A stretch of DNA of 64,000 nucleotides from Calditrichia bacterium (GTDB taxonomy: Bacteria > Calditrichota > Calditrichia > RBG-13-44-9 > J075). The notes under the pieces were generated by a model. That model did not search any database, was not told the origin of the DNA, and saw only the letters and a list, made by a program, of their open reading frames with translations. How positions within the stretch are numbered: position 1 is the first letter of the stretch; every line of letters starts with the position of its first letter. The position numbers and the translations under genes were made by a program. The stretch covers positions 16,441-80,440 of the forward strand of contig JANQRS010000016.1 of the NCBI GenBank assembly GCA_028284445.1. Direction: 5' to 3'. Shown here one piece after another: positions 47,001 to 54,237 of the stretch.

Positions 47001-48721
47001 TTCGCTTCGTCGTTTGAAAATCGGACAAAATTCAGGCCATTGGAAGTTCCCACCCAAAGATTGCCGTCTGCATCTTTCTCAATTGAATGAATAATGTTGT
47101 TGCTCAGGCGTTGTTCAGTATCTTCGCCGATATCGTCTATGGTAAAGCTGCTGCGAGCCTTGATATCCAGCCGATGGAGGCCGCGATTGCTACCAATCCA
47201 GAGAATGCCGCTTTGGTCGCCGTAAATTGTGCGAATCTGGTTCGCCGATTGCCCGGATTGACTTTCGGCAAGCAGGGGCATTTTCAGGAAAGTCTGCCTC
47301 TGACTGTCGTAGTAGAACAAACCATATTGCCAGCTGCCTACCCAAAGCGTACCGTAGCGATCCTCATAGACAGCGGAGACCTGCTGATTCGCTACCGTTG
47401 CGCGTGTGGGGCCAATCTGAAATGCGATATGTGAGAAGCCGGCGTTTGCCCAGCCATCCGAAAGGTCAATTCTATCAATGCCGCCGCTTTGCGTGCCGAC
47501 CCAGAGCAGCTCTTCGCTGGGAGCATGCATGGCGCGAATCATATTGTCGCTCAGGCTGTTACGTTTGCCGGGAATGCGGTGGAGATGATGGAATTTTTGC
47601 CGGTACGGGCTGAACTTGTTGATACCGCCATCACTTGTCCCAATCCAGAGAAGGCCGATACGGTCTTCGAAGATAGATTGTATGCGATTGCTACTGATGC
47701 CGCGTGTGTTCAGCGGATCCTCAGAAAAATGAACCAGCTGATCGCGTTGTTTGCTGAGGCAAAAGAGGCCGCTATCCCAGGTGCCCAGCCACAACGTATG
47801 CAGCTCGTCTTCAAACAGGCGATGCACATTTAATTCGGAAAACAGTTTGGCATTAATTCTGGAGGCGCTGAAGGGGCGGAAGTCGTCGAATTCCTGGTAA
47901 TACTTATATAGTCCGGCAGATGTGCCTGCCCAAATTGTGCCGCTATGGTCTGTTAATATGACATTGGCGGTCAGACTGGCTTCGTCCTGCTTGCTGCCTG
48001 AAGGCAGGTGATAGTGCTTGAATTTGTCATCGGCGGTTTGCCGGTAGATTCCATCCCGGGAAGATACCCAAAGCAGTCCATCGGCTGATAGGGCAATGTG
48101 ATTGATATATTGCCCGGCCAACTCATTTCCAGCGGACGAATCGGTCAATTGGACATGCTTAAATGTATTTTCCTCCGGATGATACTTATACAGCCCATCC
48201 TGCCAGATACTGACCCAAACGACGCCGTTGTTGCCGGCGGTCAGCGTGCGGATATGGGCTTTTTCGTTTCCGCCCGTTTCATTGTCCGGGTATAAAAAGC
48301 GCTTGAATTGCTGGGTTCTAAGGTCGAAGCGATTGAGGTGCCCATCGCGGGTGCCAATCCAAATGGTATGCTTGTCATGCCCCGGCAAAATACTGGTTAC
48401 CCAGTTGCTGGAAATGCTGCTTGTATCGCCTGGATCATGGGTAAATATGCGAAATTCGTAGCCATCATACCTGTGAAGACCATCCTGGGTGCCAAACCAC
48501 ATAAAACCGGTTTCATCCTGAAGAATGGCATAGACGGAGTTCTGGTTCAACCCATCTTCGATATCGATGTGGTCGAAGCGGATGGTTGCATCCTGGAACT
48601 GGCTGGCAAAGGGGCGTTCTGCCCGGGCAGAATAATCCGCCTGGGACCACAGCGGTGAACTCAACCAGACAACACAGGTCAAGGCTGCAGCCAGAAAACT
48701 CACAAGTTTAGGCAAAAACAT
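44048..48721 (-). CDS. Hybrid sensor histidine kinase with reg_prop propeller
   Basis: 1557 residues from ATG 48721, which has an AAAGGGTA upstream and a signal peptide (MFLPKLVSFLAAALTCVVWL). Order: periplasmic reg_prop repeats (about residues 40-730), Y_Y_Y domain (about 740-810), one membrane helix (WWFYFLSALLIVGLIYTYV), coiled coil, PAS (near 900) and PAS (near 1055), an NtrB-type H box GGIAHDFNNIL, HATPase with DEGPGIP and GSGLGLA, and a C-terminal receiver with phospho-acceptor in VIMDLTIPGG. No HTH domain, so output is by phosphotransfer or receiver contacts. Such kinases often sense extracellular polymers or solutes; the ligand is unknown. Confidence 0.9.
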   Translation of the reverse strand: MFLPKLVSFLAAALTCVVWLSSPLWSQADYSARAERPFASQFQDATIRFDHIDIEDGLNQNSVYAILQDETGFMWFGTQDGLHRYDGYEFRIFTHDPGDTSSISSNWVTSILPGHDKHTIWIGTRDGHLNRFDLRTQQFKRFLYPDNETGGNEKAHIRTLTAGNNGVVWVSIWQDGLYKYHPEENTFKHVQLTDSSAGNELAGQYINHIALSADGLLWVSSRDGIYRQTADDKFKHYHLPSGSKQDEASLTANVILTDHSGTIWAGTSAGLYKYYQEFDDFRPFSASRINAKLFSELNVHRLFEDELHTLWLGTWDSGLFCLSKQRDQLVHFSEDPLNTRGISSNRIQSIFEDRIGLLWIGTSDGGINKFSPYRQKFHHLHRIPGKRNSLSDNMIRAMHAPSEELLWVGTQSGGIDRIDLSDGWANAGFSHIAFQIGPTRATVANQQVSAVYEDRYGTLWVGSWQYGLFYYDSQRQTFLKMPLLAESQSGQSANQIRTIYGDQSGILWIGSNRGLHRLDIKARSSFTIDDIGEDTEQRLSNNIIHSIEKDADGNLWVGTSNGLNFVRFSNDEANDYRNYRITHYYSRPEEPNSLPNDQILALHLSTADILWIGTLDGGLSRFSIRKQDFDSYGKTHGLPNNTIYGIIEDENGYLWLSTNQGLSRFQPETIRFRNFDRRDGLQSDEFNYNAWAVSPEGQFFFGGINGITAFSPQQVTENPHVPPVVFTDFKIFNESVPLPEDITSAQSIQIDHNDNMFTLEFAALDYTAPSKNRYMYKLQGFDPDWTQVTSKNQATYTNLDPGSYLFMVKGSNNDDVWSEAPTTLRLSIRPPFYQTWWFYFLSALLIVGLIYTYVSSRTATIERQRLMLEAKVEDRTRELRQAKEKAEKTNLELERLSLVASETGNGIVITDPRGKIIWINRSFRRMTGYNLEELLKRRGRTITAASTNPDIRRIIKSVHETRKPVVYESKLVHRNGTVIHASSTVTPILNSRGKIKNLVIIDADITEQKKAEEALERTRDELEKRVLERTAELRNTVSQLNEQINERRAAENALASEKERLAVTLRSIGDGVITTDINGNIIMVNEAAESLTGWTQKEAFGKAVSKIMQVDIRDSNLQVLDEEASGSVPDAQSNLRTRLMMKDGRERTIAASTAPIRNKSKLVIGTVLVFRDITEKVRLDEERLRASKLESVGILAGGIAHDFNNILTAILGNINLAQENPNLDRPMAQLLKVTENATLRASALTQQLLTFSQGGLPVTNPVSIAEQVRDSANFVLTGSNVKCQFSIPDDLPAAEVDIGQFSQVLNNLVINADQSMPRGGIIGIDVRTETVRNNDNLANGEYIKVSISDEGPGIPTKHLDKIFDPYFTTKRQGSGLGLATSYSIMRNHNGLITVDTAEGRGTTFHLYLPVSSKEPPPEPVHEPQAQGSGKILIMDDEDDIRNLLKNMLSRIGYAVETAKNGRDAVSMYQHAVEKNEKFDIVIMDLTIPGGMGGQETLRQLKDIDPEVKAIVASGYSNDPIMANYREYGFCGVMAKPFGMKQLNKALQLVEAVDVTTT

Positions 48722-48759
48722 GAAGTACCCTTTCGATACCTGTTTCCAGAAACTTGTCA

Positions 48760-49096
48760 AACCGTCCGTATGATATTCTATTTTGGTGATGGGAACATTA
48801 CCAATATAACCGCTGGCTATTCAAAATCCAATTTCCCGTCACGTCTGCGTGGATTATGTTTTGAACGGGATCTCGGCTGATTGGTTCAGGGGGGGCTAAA
48901 TTGTGCGGAAAATGCGAGGAGATTATATTTGTGCTGGATGCTGGACGTTGATTAGTTAAATGGTCAAAAGGTTAAATTGTTGAAACGTTAAGCGTGAGGC
49001 GTCAAAACGGCTTTCGAGCCTGTATGTTCAACTTTGTGACATTTTAACGCTTCAACGCTTCGACGATTTAACGAACAACGAACATCGGATCACGTA
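48760..49096. other. Intergenic region with AACGTT-rich low-complexity DNA
   Basis: 336 bases between the divergent sensor kinase and PAP2 genes. From 48955 to 49075 the sequence repeats degenerate TTAAATGGTCAAAAGGTTAA, CAACGCTTCGACGATTTAAC-type units. No gene was seen. Confidence 0.5.
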
Positions 49097-49696
49097 TTGA
49101 CTTTCACATTCACTCGTAAACGGCTGCTTTTTGGGGTATTGCTGATACTCTGGCTGGGTATTCCTTACGTCGGGTTACAGTATATCGCTATTCGTGAGAT
49201 CTATATTGTGCCGCCAATGGCTGCGGATCGCTGGATCAGCCTTCAACCGCTGGCGATTTATCCCTATTTATCGTGGTATGGATTGATGTTACTAACTCAC
49301 TTTACCTGCTGCGAAGATCCCTGCTTTAAGCGCTGGTGGTTTGGCGCCGGATTGATTGGCATACTGTCTTCGCTGGTTTTCCTGCTTTGGCCAACAGGTA
49401 TTGAGCGGAGTATCGCCCCATCTTCGGCGCTGCACGCCTGGCTGATATCCATTGATCAACCGCGAAACGCCCTGCCCTCGCTGCATGCTTCACTGGCCGT
49501 TTACGCAGGTCTGATCTTTAGCAGTTCGCTGCCAAATAATAAGCGGGCTGTTGCAAGCCGAGCGACTCTGTGGCTGTGGATACTATTGATTCTGTGGTCC
49601 ACGATCGCTATTCGGCAACACGTCTTTGCCGATATTCTCTGCGGTGCGCTGCTGGGGCTGGGCATCTATCAGATTCTCTATTGGAAATCTCGTTGA
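49097..49696 (+). CDS. PAP2-superfamily membrane phosphatase-like protein
   Basis: 199 residues from TTG 49097. Six or so membrane helices. The PAP2 motifs ALPSLHASLAVYAG and IAIRQHVFADILCGALLG fit the C2 and C3 signatures (SxH and SRxxxxxHxxxD, here with R-QHVFAD). Probable lipid phosphatase or phosphotransferase. The next gene, a desaturase, follows after 68 bases on the same strand. Confidence 0.75.
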   Translation: MTFTFTRKRLLFGVLLILWLGIPYVGLQYIAIREIYIVPPMAADRWISLQPLAIYPYLSWYGLMLLTHFTCCEDPCFKRWWFGAGLIGILSSLVFLLWPTGIERSIAPSSALHAWLISIDQPRNALPSLHASLAVYAGLIFSSSLPNNKRAVASRATLWLWILLILWSTIAIRQHVFADILCGALLGLGIYQILYWKSR

Positions 49697-49764
49697 AATC
49701 ATTTAGCATTGATAAACATGCCGTTCGATTGTGATGTCCTTATCCAAAAAGAGGGGAATCAATC

Positions 49765-50751
49765 ATGCAACATGCCGAAGATACAGAACTGACCCATCAG
49801 CAGGTTCGGGAAACGGTTTCTCAAGGTTTGGAGACTGAAATCCGTGCCCTGCGGATTCCCAACCTCGGAAAGCGCCTGCTGGAGCTGACCTTCTTTCCGG
49901 GGATGATGATTGTTGGCATGCTGCTGATTGGTCAGGGACGCGCCGGCGCCGGACCATTTGAAGGCTACGGACTGTGGATTTTGGGTACAATTATGACCGC
50001 CCTGGCGATCAATGCCCTGGTTCTGCTGCTGCATGAGGGCATGCACCTGACGCTTCTGCCATCCGCCATTGCCAATCGCTGGGCATCTGTGGCCTTGGGC
50101 GCCACTTTCCTGATGTCATTTACTGCATATAAAATCATGCATATTCGCCATCATGATTTTCTTGGCGACCCGCGAGATCCTGACGACTACCACAATTATA
50201 CCGATAGCCAGGTACTGGTCTGGATGATGCATTATAGCCGTTTGTTGATCGGCTCATTCCTCTATATCTTCCTGATTCCCTTTTTTGCATTTCGATACGG
50301 TACCCGCCAGGATCGAATTGATATAGTTATTGAATATGCCCTTCTTGGGTTTCTCTACAGCGCCTTGTGGCAGCTTGTACCGCATGATGTCCTTTTCTGG
50401 CACTGGTTTATCCCGCTGGTGATTGTCGGGTATATGGTGAACATACGCGGATTTACCCAGCATGGTATCACTGACGCGCACGACCCCTATTTGGCCAGTC
50501 GCTCGATCTATCCAAATCGCGTGGTGTCGTTCCTGCTGCTCAATGAGAATCTTCACCTGGAGCATCATCTGTTTCCGGAAATTCCCAGCTATAACTTGCC
50601 GAAGCTCAATCGCCTGATTGGCGATCGCCTGCCGCGCAAGGTAACCGGCACATCTTACCTGGGATTCATGTTTACCTTCCTCAAACGTACTTTCAAGATG
50701 GATGAGAGTATTATTGGACTAAATAAATCAGATTCCGGAAATCCTTCCTGA
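49765..50751 (+). CDS. Fatty-acid desaturase family membrane protein
   Basis: 328 residues with four or more helices. Three histidine boxes: HEGMH, HIRHHDFLGDPRDPDDY and NENLHLEHHLFPEIP, which hold the di-iron centre. Desaturates an acyl chain or oxidises a related lipid. Regiochemistry cannot be read from the sequence. Pairing with a PAP2 protein suggests a membrane-lipid role. Confidence 0.85.
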   Translation: MQHAEDTELTHQQVRETVSQGLETEIRALRIPNLGKRLLELTFFPGMMIVGMLLIGQGRAGAGPFEGYGLWILGTIMTALAINALVLLLHEGMHLTLLPSAIANRWASVALGATFLMSFTAYKIMHIRHHDFLGDPRDPDDYHNYTDSQVLVWMMHYSRLLIGSFLYIFLIPFFAFRYGTRQDRIDIVIEYALLGFLYSALWQLVPHDVLFWHWFIPLVIVGYMVNIRGFTQHGITDAHDPYLASRSIYPNRVVSFLLLNENLHLEHHLFPEIPSYNLPKLNRLIGDRLPRKVTGTSYLGFMFTFLKRTFKMDESIIGLNKSDSGNPS

Positions 50752-50838
50752 GAATAAAGATAATTGTCGCCTGGATTGAGGCCGGGAATTGACATACCTA
50801 CCTTTTGAACCGATGATCGCACCAAAAAAAATTTCCCC

Positions 50839-50866
50839 TTGTTTTTTAATGTAATAGTTGTACTAT
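50839..50866 (+). promoter_or_regulatory. Candidate promoter of the GntR-membrane protein operon
   Basis: TTGTTT at 50839-50844 and TACTAT at 50861-50866, spaced by 16 bases, fit a -35/-10 pair. The -10 is inside the operator at 50858-50883, as expected for repression by its own regulator. Confidence 0.45.
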
Positions 50867-50883
50867 TCATTCAAATAGTACAA
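50858..50883. promoter_or_regulatory. GntR-type operator
   Basis: TTGTACTATT, six-base spacer, AATAGTACAA: a perfect 10-bp inverted repeat 11 bases before the GntR start codon and overlapping the candidate -10 box. Strongly suggests autoregulation by the encoded YtrA-type repressor. Confidence 0.8.
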
Positions 50884-50893
50884 AAGGCGCGAG

Positions 50894-51265
50894 ATGAAAA
50901 TTGTAATTGACTTAAGCGATGAGCGGCCGGTTTTCACGCAAATCATCAATCAAATCAAGGATGCAGTCCAGGGGGGACACCTGGCGCCGGGAACGGCATT
51001 GCCCTCGATTCGACAACTTGCGAATGACCTGCAGCTTAATCACAACACGGTTGCCAAAGCCTACAAGTTGTTAGAACGCGATGCTGTGATCGAAACCAGG
51101 GGATATCGAGGCACATTTGTTCATTCCAATGCTGTCGCCAATAGCCGGGTGGATCTCAATGAATGGGTGGGCAGCAAATTAAAATTGGTTATCGAAGAAA
51201 TACGCCGGTCCGGTGCTACGGACTCGGAAATTCGCATAGCCTTTAAGAATGCACTTAAGAGTTAA
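50894..51265 (+). CDS. GntR-family transcriptional regulator (YtrA type)
   Basis: 123 residues. N-terminal winged helix-turn-helix with DERPVFTQIINQIKDAVQGG, HLAPGTALPSIRQLANDLQL and HNTVAKAYKLLERDAVIE, then a short C-terminal helix pair, as in YtrA regulators without an effector domain. It is followed at 15 bases by a membrane-protein gene, so the pair forms an operon. YtrA regulators usually sit with ABC transporters; here the partner is a non-ABC membrane protein. Confidence 0.92.
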   Translation: MKIVIDLSDERPVFTQIINQIKDAVQGGHLAPGTALPSIRQLANDLQLNHNTVAKAYKLLERDAVIETRGYRGTFVHSNAVANSRVDLNEWVGSKLKLVIEEIRRSGATDSEIRIAFKNALKS

Positions 51266-51280
51266 GAAAGGGAGATAAAT

Positions 51281-52120
51281 ATGCGTTCAGAAATATTCTT
51301 TTACCTGGTGTTTTTAAGCCAAATTGTATTGCTTTCGTATTTTTTGCCAAGAAGGATGGTCAATCGCATCAATTATATATTCGAGACCTATCCGGCTGCA
51401 GAATTTCCGCGTTTCTATCCGTTGCCGGTCAAATGGTATCGTCAGCAGTTGAAAAACATTCTGCGCATTAGTTGGGTTGTACTGGTGCTTGGCATTGTCT
51501 TGTTGGCTGCCACCATTGCAGATGCAACAAATGACGATTATGCCGGCATTGTCTTCGCCTATTTCCTGCTACAGTCGATACCGGTGATGCTACTTGAAGT
51601 AGGTGTACTCAAGCACTCCCAAATGATGCAAGCAAAAGACTCACGCCGCACGCGTCAGGCTGATCTAACGCCCAGACGCATCAGTGATGTTATATCACCA
51701 GGCATGCTTTCGCTGGTTGCTCTAGTATATCTTGGTTTTGTATACTTCATTATGTATGTGCAGCAATTTGATTTTTCCTGGTTCGGCGGATATACAAATA
51801 TTGTTGGCATAACTGCTGTAAATCTGGTATTTGCTATCATGGTAGCCTGGCGTCTCTATGGCAAAAATCGCGATCCCTATCAGGCAAGCGTAGACCGCAT
51901 TCGCGAAGTGCGGCTGCTGGCAAACCAATTGGCATTCATCAGTATTGCAGCGACCCTCTTCATTACATTGACGATCAGTCTGAAAATGTGGGACTTGCAT
52001 AACCTAACCCAAATTGCAATGAGCTTGTACTTTCAGCTGATCGCCTTTGCCAGTATGAAAGTCATGCAAGTAGATGAAATAGACTTCGATGTCTATAGAG
52101 ATGATGCTTTGCCAATATAG
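51281..52120 (+). CDS. Polytopic membrane protein of unknown function
   Basis: 279 residues with GGGAG eight bases before the ATG. About seven hydrophobic helices (LVFLSQIVLLSYFL, WVVLVLGIVLLAATIA, MLSLVALVYLGFVYFIM, NIVGITAVNLVFAIMVAW, FISIAATLFITLTISL). No conserved domain recognised. Regulated by the adjacent GntR repressor by inference. Confidence 0.75.
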   Translation: MRSEIFFYLVFLSQIVLLSYFLPRRMVNRINYIFETYPAAEFPRFYPLPVKWYRQQLKNILRISWVVLVLGIVLLAATIADATNDDYAGIVFAYFLLQSIPVMLLEVGVLKHSQMMQAKDSRRTRQADLTPRRISDVISPGMLSLVALVYLGFVYFIMYVQQFDFSWFGGYTNIVGITAVNLVFAIMVAWRLYGKNRDPYQASVDRIREVRLLANQLAFISIAATLFITLTISLKMWDLHNLTQIAMSLYFQLIAFASMKVMQVDEIDFDVYRDDALPI

Positions 52121-52137
52121 CATAGCAAATGGTCGAT

Positions 52138-52160
52138 GAATGCCGGTATTTCCGGCATTC
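52138..52160 (+). terminator. Hairpin after the membrane-protein gene
   Basis: GAATGCCGG, five-base loop, CCGGCATTC: a perfect 9-bp stem 17 bases after the stop. The T-tract behind it is weak, so it may terminate or stabilise the mRNA. Confidence 0.5.
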
Positions 52161-52436
52161 GTCACATTTGTATTCCGCTTGCTTCGCTGTTTACGCTTGT
52201 TTTTTATACGATTACGTGATCTTCATTCCCTTCAAAAAATGTGCGTATTTTGACATTTTATCTGCCAAACTATTGCCGCCCATCAATATATTTTCTCAAA
52301 AATTGCGTATCTTTATCCAGCGACAATATGATCTTCACGCTACCAGTTGTTATGGGTCGTACAAAATATTGGGTATTGTCATTGGGGAATGAAACGTACC
52401 CGCAGCCATTCATCCGAGACCCGGAGAGGGACAACT
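52161..52436. other. Gap before the pseudo-receiver gene
   Basis: 276 bases. No convincing ORF; should hold the promoter of the pseudo-receiver gene, which is not assignable with confidence. Confidence 0.35.
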
Positions 52437-52850
52437 ATGCCATCAAGAGTATTGCTCGTTGAAGCGAATCCGATGCTGCGCTCGATAACGAAATACGCCC
52501 TCCAGCGTAAACAATTCGACGTACTGACCTTCCTGAATATTTCCGAAATTTCAAAATTACTTATTCAAACTCAACGGCATCTCTACCAGGATATTCTTCT
52601 GGTGAGTCTTGACGGCAGCGCCACGGTCGCTGAACGCCTCCCGGAGCGATTGTATAGCCTCGGTGTACCGGCATCGCGAATTGGGGTTATTGTTGATGTC
52701 TGGAATGTCGGACTGATTCAGGAAGCGGAGAGAAATGGCTTTTGGGTGTTTAATAAGCCCTTTGATTTGCTCGATGTGCTTTCCTGGATAGATGAAAGAC
52801 GCTTTGATCGCCAGAGGGAATTACAGGCTGCAGAGCCATTTCTGATCTAA
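52437..52850 (+). CDS. Stand-alone pseudo-receiver-domain protein
   Basis: 137 residues from ATG 52437 (GAGAGG upstream); the longer reading from 52347 is not supported. The fold order of a response-regulator receiver is visible: LLVEANPMLRSITKYALQ, DILLVSLDGSA, RIGVIVDVWN, and the conserved Lys-Pro-Phe (FNKPFDLLDVL). The acidic pair after strand 1 is reduced to a single Glu and the phospho-acceptor Asp after strand 3 is replaced (VSLDG), so phosphorylation in the usual way is doubtful. No output domain. Confidence 0.65.
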   Translation: MPSRVLLVEANPMLRSITKYALQRKQFDVLTFLNISEISKLLIQTQRHLYQDILLVSLDGSATVAERLPERLYSLGVPASRIGVIVDVWNVGLIQEAERNGFWVFNKPFDLLDVLSWIDERRFDRQRELQAAEPFLI

Positions 52851-52904
52851 TGCCCGATAAAGTGTGTTATTTTTATACAGAAAAGTGATGCTTGTGTTTT
52901 GCCG

Positions 52905-53145
52905 GCCTAACCCGGGGAGTGCCTGCCGGGAGAAAGTTTTTGCAATGCGTGATTTATGTCAGCGCTAAGTGGCGCTGCCGGTGGGTTTAGGGGCGTCTCT
53001 GAATTTGAGGCGCCGTAGGATGCTCGCTTGGCATATATCTTGTCTATTATGCAATAATTATAATTATGAGGCTTATTGGATGCAGCACCGGCCTCTATGT
53101 TGTGGGGGTGGGGTTAAATCAGGTAGTACGGAAGGTACTGCAGAT
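52905..53145 (+). other. Possible structured RNA leader of the zinc-ribbon gene
   Basis: Five small hairpins in a row before a very short gene: CCCGG/CCGGG (52911-52930), CAGCGC/GCGCTG (52960-52977), GGCGTCTC/GAGGCGCC (52992-53014, one G-U), GAGGC/GCCTC (53068-53095), and GTAGTAC/GTACTGC (53123-53141, one G-U, loop GGAAG). No match to a known riboswitch was recognised. It could equally be partly unrelated hairpins. Confidence 0.35.
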
Positions 53146-53171
53146 CAAACCCTATGTTGAAGGAGCCTGAG

Positions 53172-53315
53172 ATGGCGTTAAAGAAAGTCTGTTCCTATTG
53201 TGGCGTAACAATGAGTGAAGGAACTGAAGGAATATCTCATGGGATTTGCAAGGAATGTCTAAAGCGGGTTCGGGAGGAACAGATCAAGCCAATTATGCAT
53301 GCGGGCGATACCTGA
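53172..53315 (+). CDS. 47-residue CXXC zinc-ribbon protein
   Basis: ATG 53172 has AAGGAG at 53159-53164, seven bases upstream. The product begins MALKKVCSYCGVTMSEGTEG, has a second cysteine pair HGICKECLKRV and ends in IKPIMHAGDT. Two C-x2-C pairs about 17 residues apart make a single zinc ribbon. Too small for a standard domain call; resembles short zinc-finger proteins of unknown role in FCB genomes. It is followed by 428 bases without another gene. Confidence 0.6.
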   Translation: MALKKVCSYCGVTMSEGTEGISHGICKECLKRVREEQIKPIMHAGDT

Positions 53316-53743
53316 AGAGCAGATCAGGACCGTTCCGTGCCGCTCTTGCGTCGATTGATGCGCCGTTTTAAAGCGGGCGGCTCGAAATAGATACGAAATC
53401 TATTGCCTCGCATACTGCTATCATATCGGGCGTTGTGGTGATTTGGACCGGGTTTTTCAAACATTGCAACGCCCGAATTCATTTTTTTTCATAAATCCCC
53501 GGTTTGTGACCCGGTTAGTTCTCCGTTTTAAATAATTTTCTACCTTCATTCGATATTTATGTGACCTGGAGCGGATTTGTGCTCGCCGGCAGGCATAAAT
53601 TCATTCTGATTTGCGCCGATTTGAATTTTTTTGCAAAGCAGCTTGAAAATAGATACAAAATATCGCAAAATATAGCCCTGAAAGTCTGTCATTGAAGTTC
53701 GCCGGTTATGTCAACCTAAAACGGAAGAGGTGGTCTCATCAAA
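53316..53743. other. Gene-free gap
   Basis: 428 bases between the zinc-ribbon gene and the next lipoprotein gene. No credible ORF, repeat or hairpin with T-tract was seen; the A+T-rich second half (53500-53700) is a plausible promoter region. Confidence 0.4.
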
Positions 53744-54190
53744 TTGCAAGCACGTTATACCGGATTGTTGAAGCGAATCATTCTTCTTATGATTGCTACA
53801 TTTCTCTTAAGCGGCTGTTTCTCCAAAAAAGCCTGTTGTGAAAATCAAACGCCTGAATCAGATGAAGCAGTTTACTGCAAGCGGCATCAGGAAGTCGTGC
53901 GGAAATATGTGGAATCGACCCTGGATGCGGATGAGAAGCGGGTTCGACTGGAGCGCTTTAAGGAATTCTATTCGAAGATTAAATATTGCAGCAATGTTCG
54001 TTGTATTGAAGAGATCATTTACTCCGATGATACCCCTCGCAGTCTGAGCCAGCGCTACACGCTTGAGCATGAAATCGCCGAGCGGGAAGTGTTCCTCGAA
54101 AATCAATTCAAAAAAGGAAGTCTGATCCTTTGCGGCTTTTCTACGGCGATGAAGAAATTGGAAGTCAAACTGGCGATCGAGAACAGATAG
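53744..54190 (+). CDS. Small putative lipoprotein
   Basis: 148 residues from TTG 53744 (AAGAGGTGG about 11 bases upstream); in-frame TTGs at 53765 and 53768 are alternatives. Signal peptide with lipobox (RIILLMIATFLLSGC). The mature part is charged and helical with three extra cysteines (KKACCEN, YCSNVRCIEE). No family recognised. Confidence 0.55.
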   Translation: MQARYTGLLKRIILLMIATFLLSGCFSKKACCENQTPESDEAVYCKRHQEVVRKYVESTLDADEKRVRLERFKEFYSKIKYCSNVRCIEEIIYSDDTPRSLSQRYTLEHEIAEREVFLENQFKKGSLILCGFSTAMKKLEVKLAIENR

Positions 54191-54212
54191 TTCGGCTTTA
54201 ATGGTCACTATG

Positions 54213-54230
54213 GGCCGGCATTCGCCGGCC
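54213..54230. terminator. Convergent terminator hairpin
   Basis: GGCCGGC, loop ATTC, GCCGGCC: a perfect 7-bp GC stem between the convergent lipoprotein (stop 54190) and M61 (stop 54238) genes. Compact; suits termination of either strand. Confidence 0.6.
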
Positions 54231-54237
54231 GTTTGCC

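Noticed and set aside
52905..53145. Cyclic-di-GMP or glycine riboswitch
   Set aside because: The hairpins do not reproduce the conserved core sequences of either class; kept only as an unclassified structured leader.
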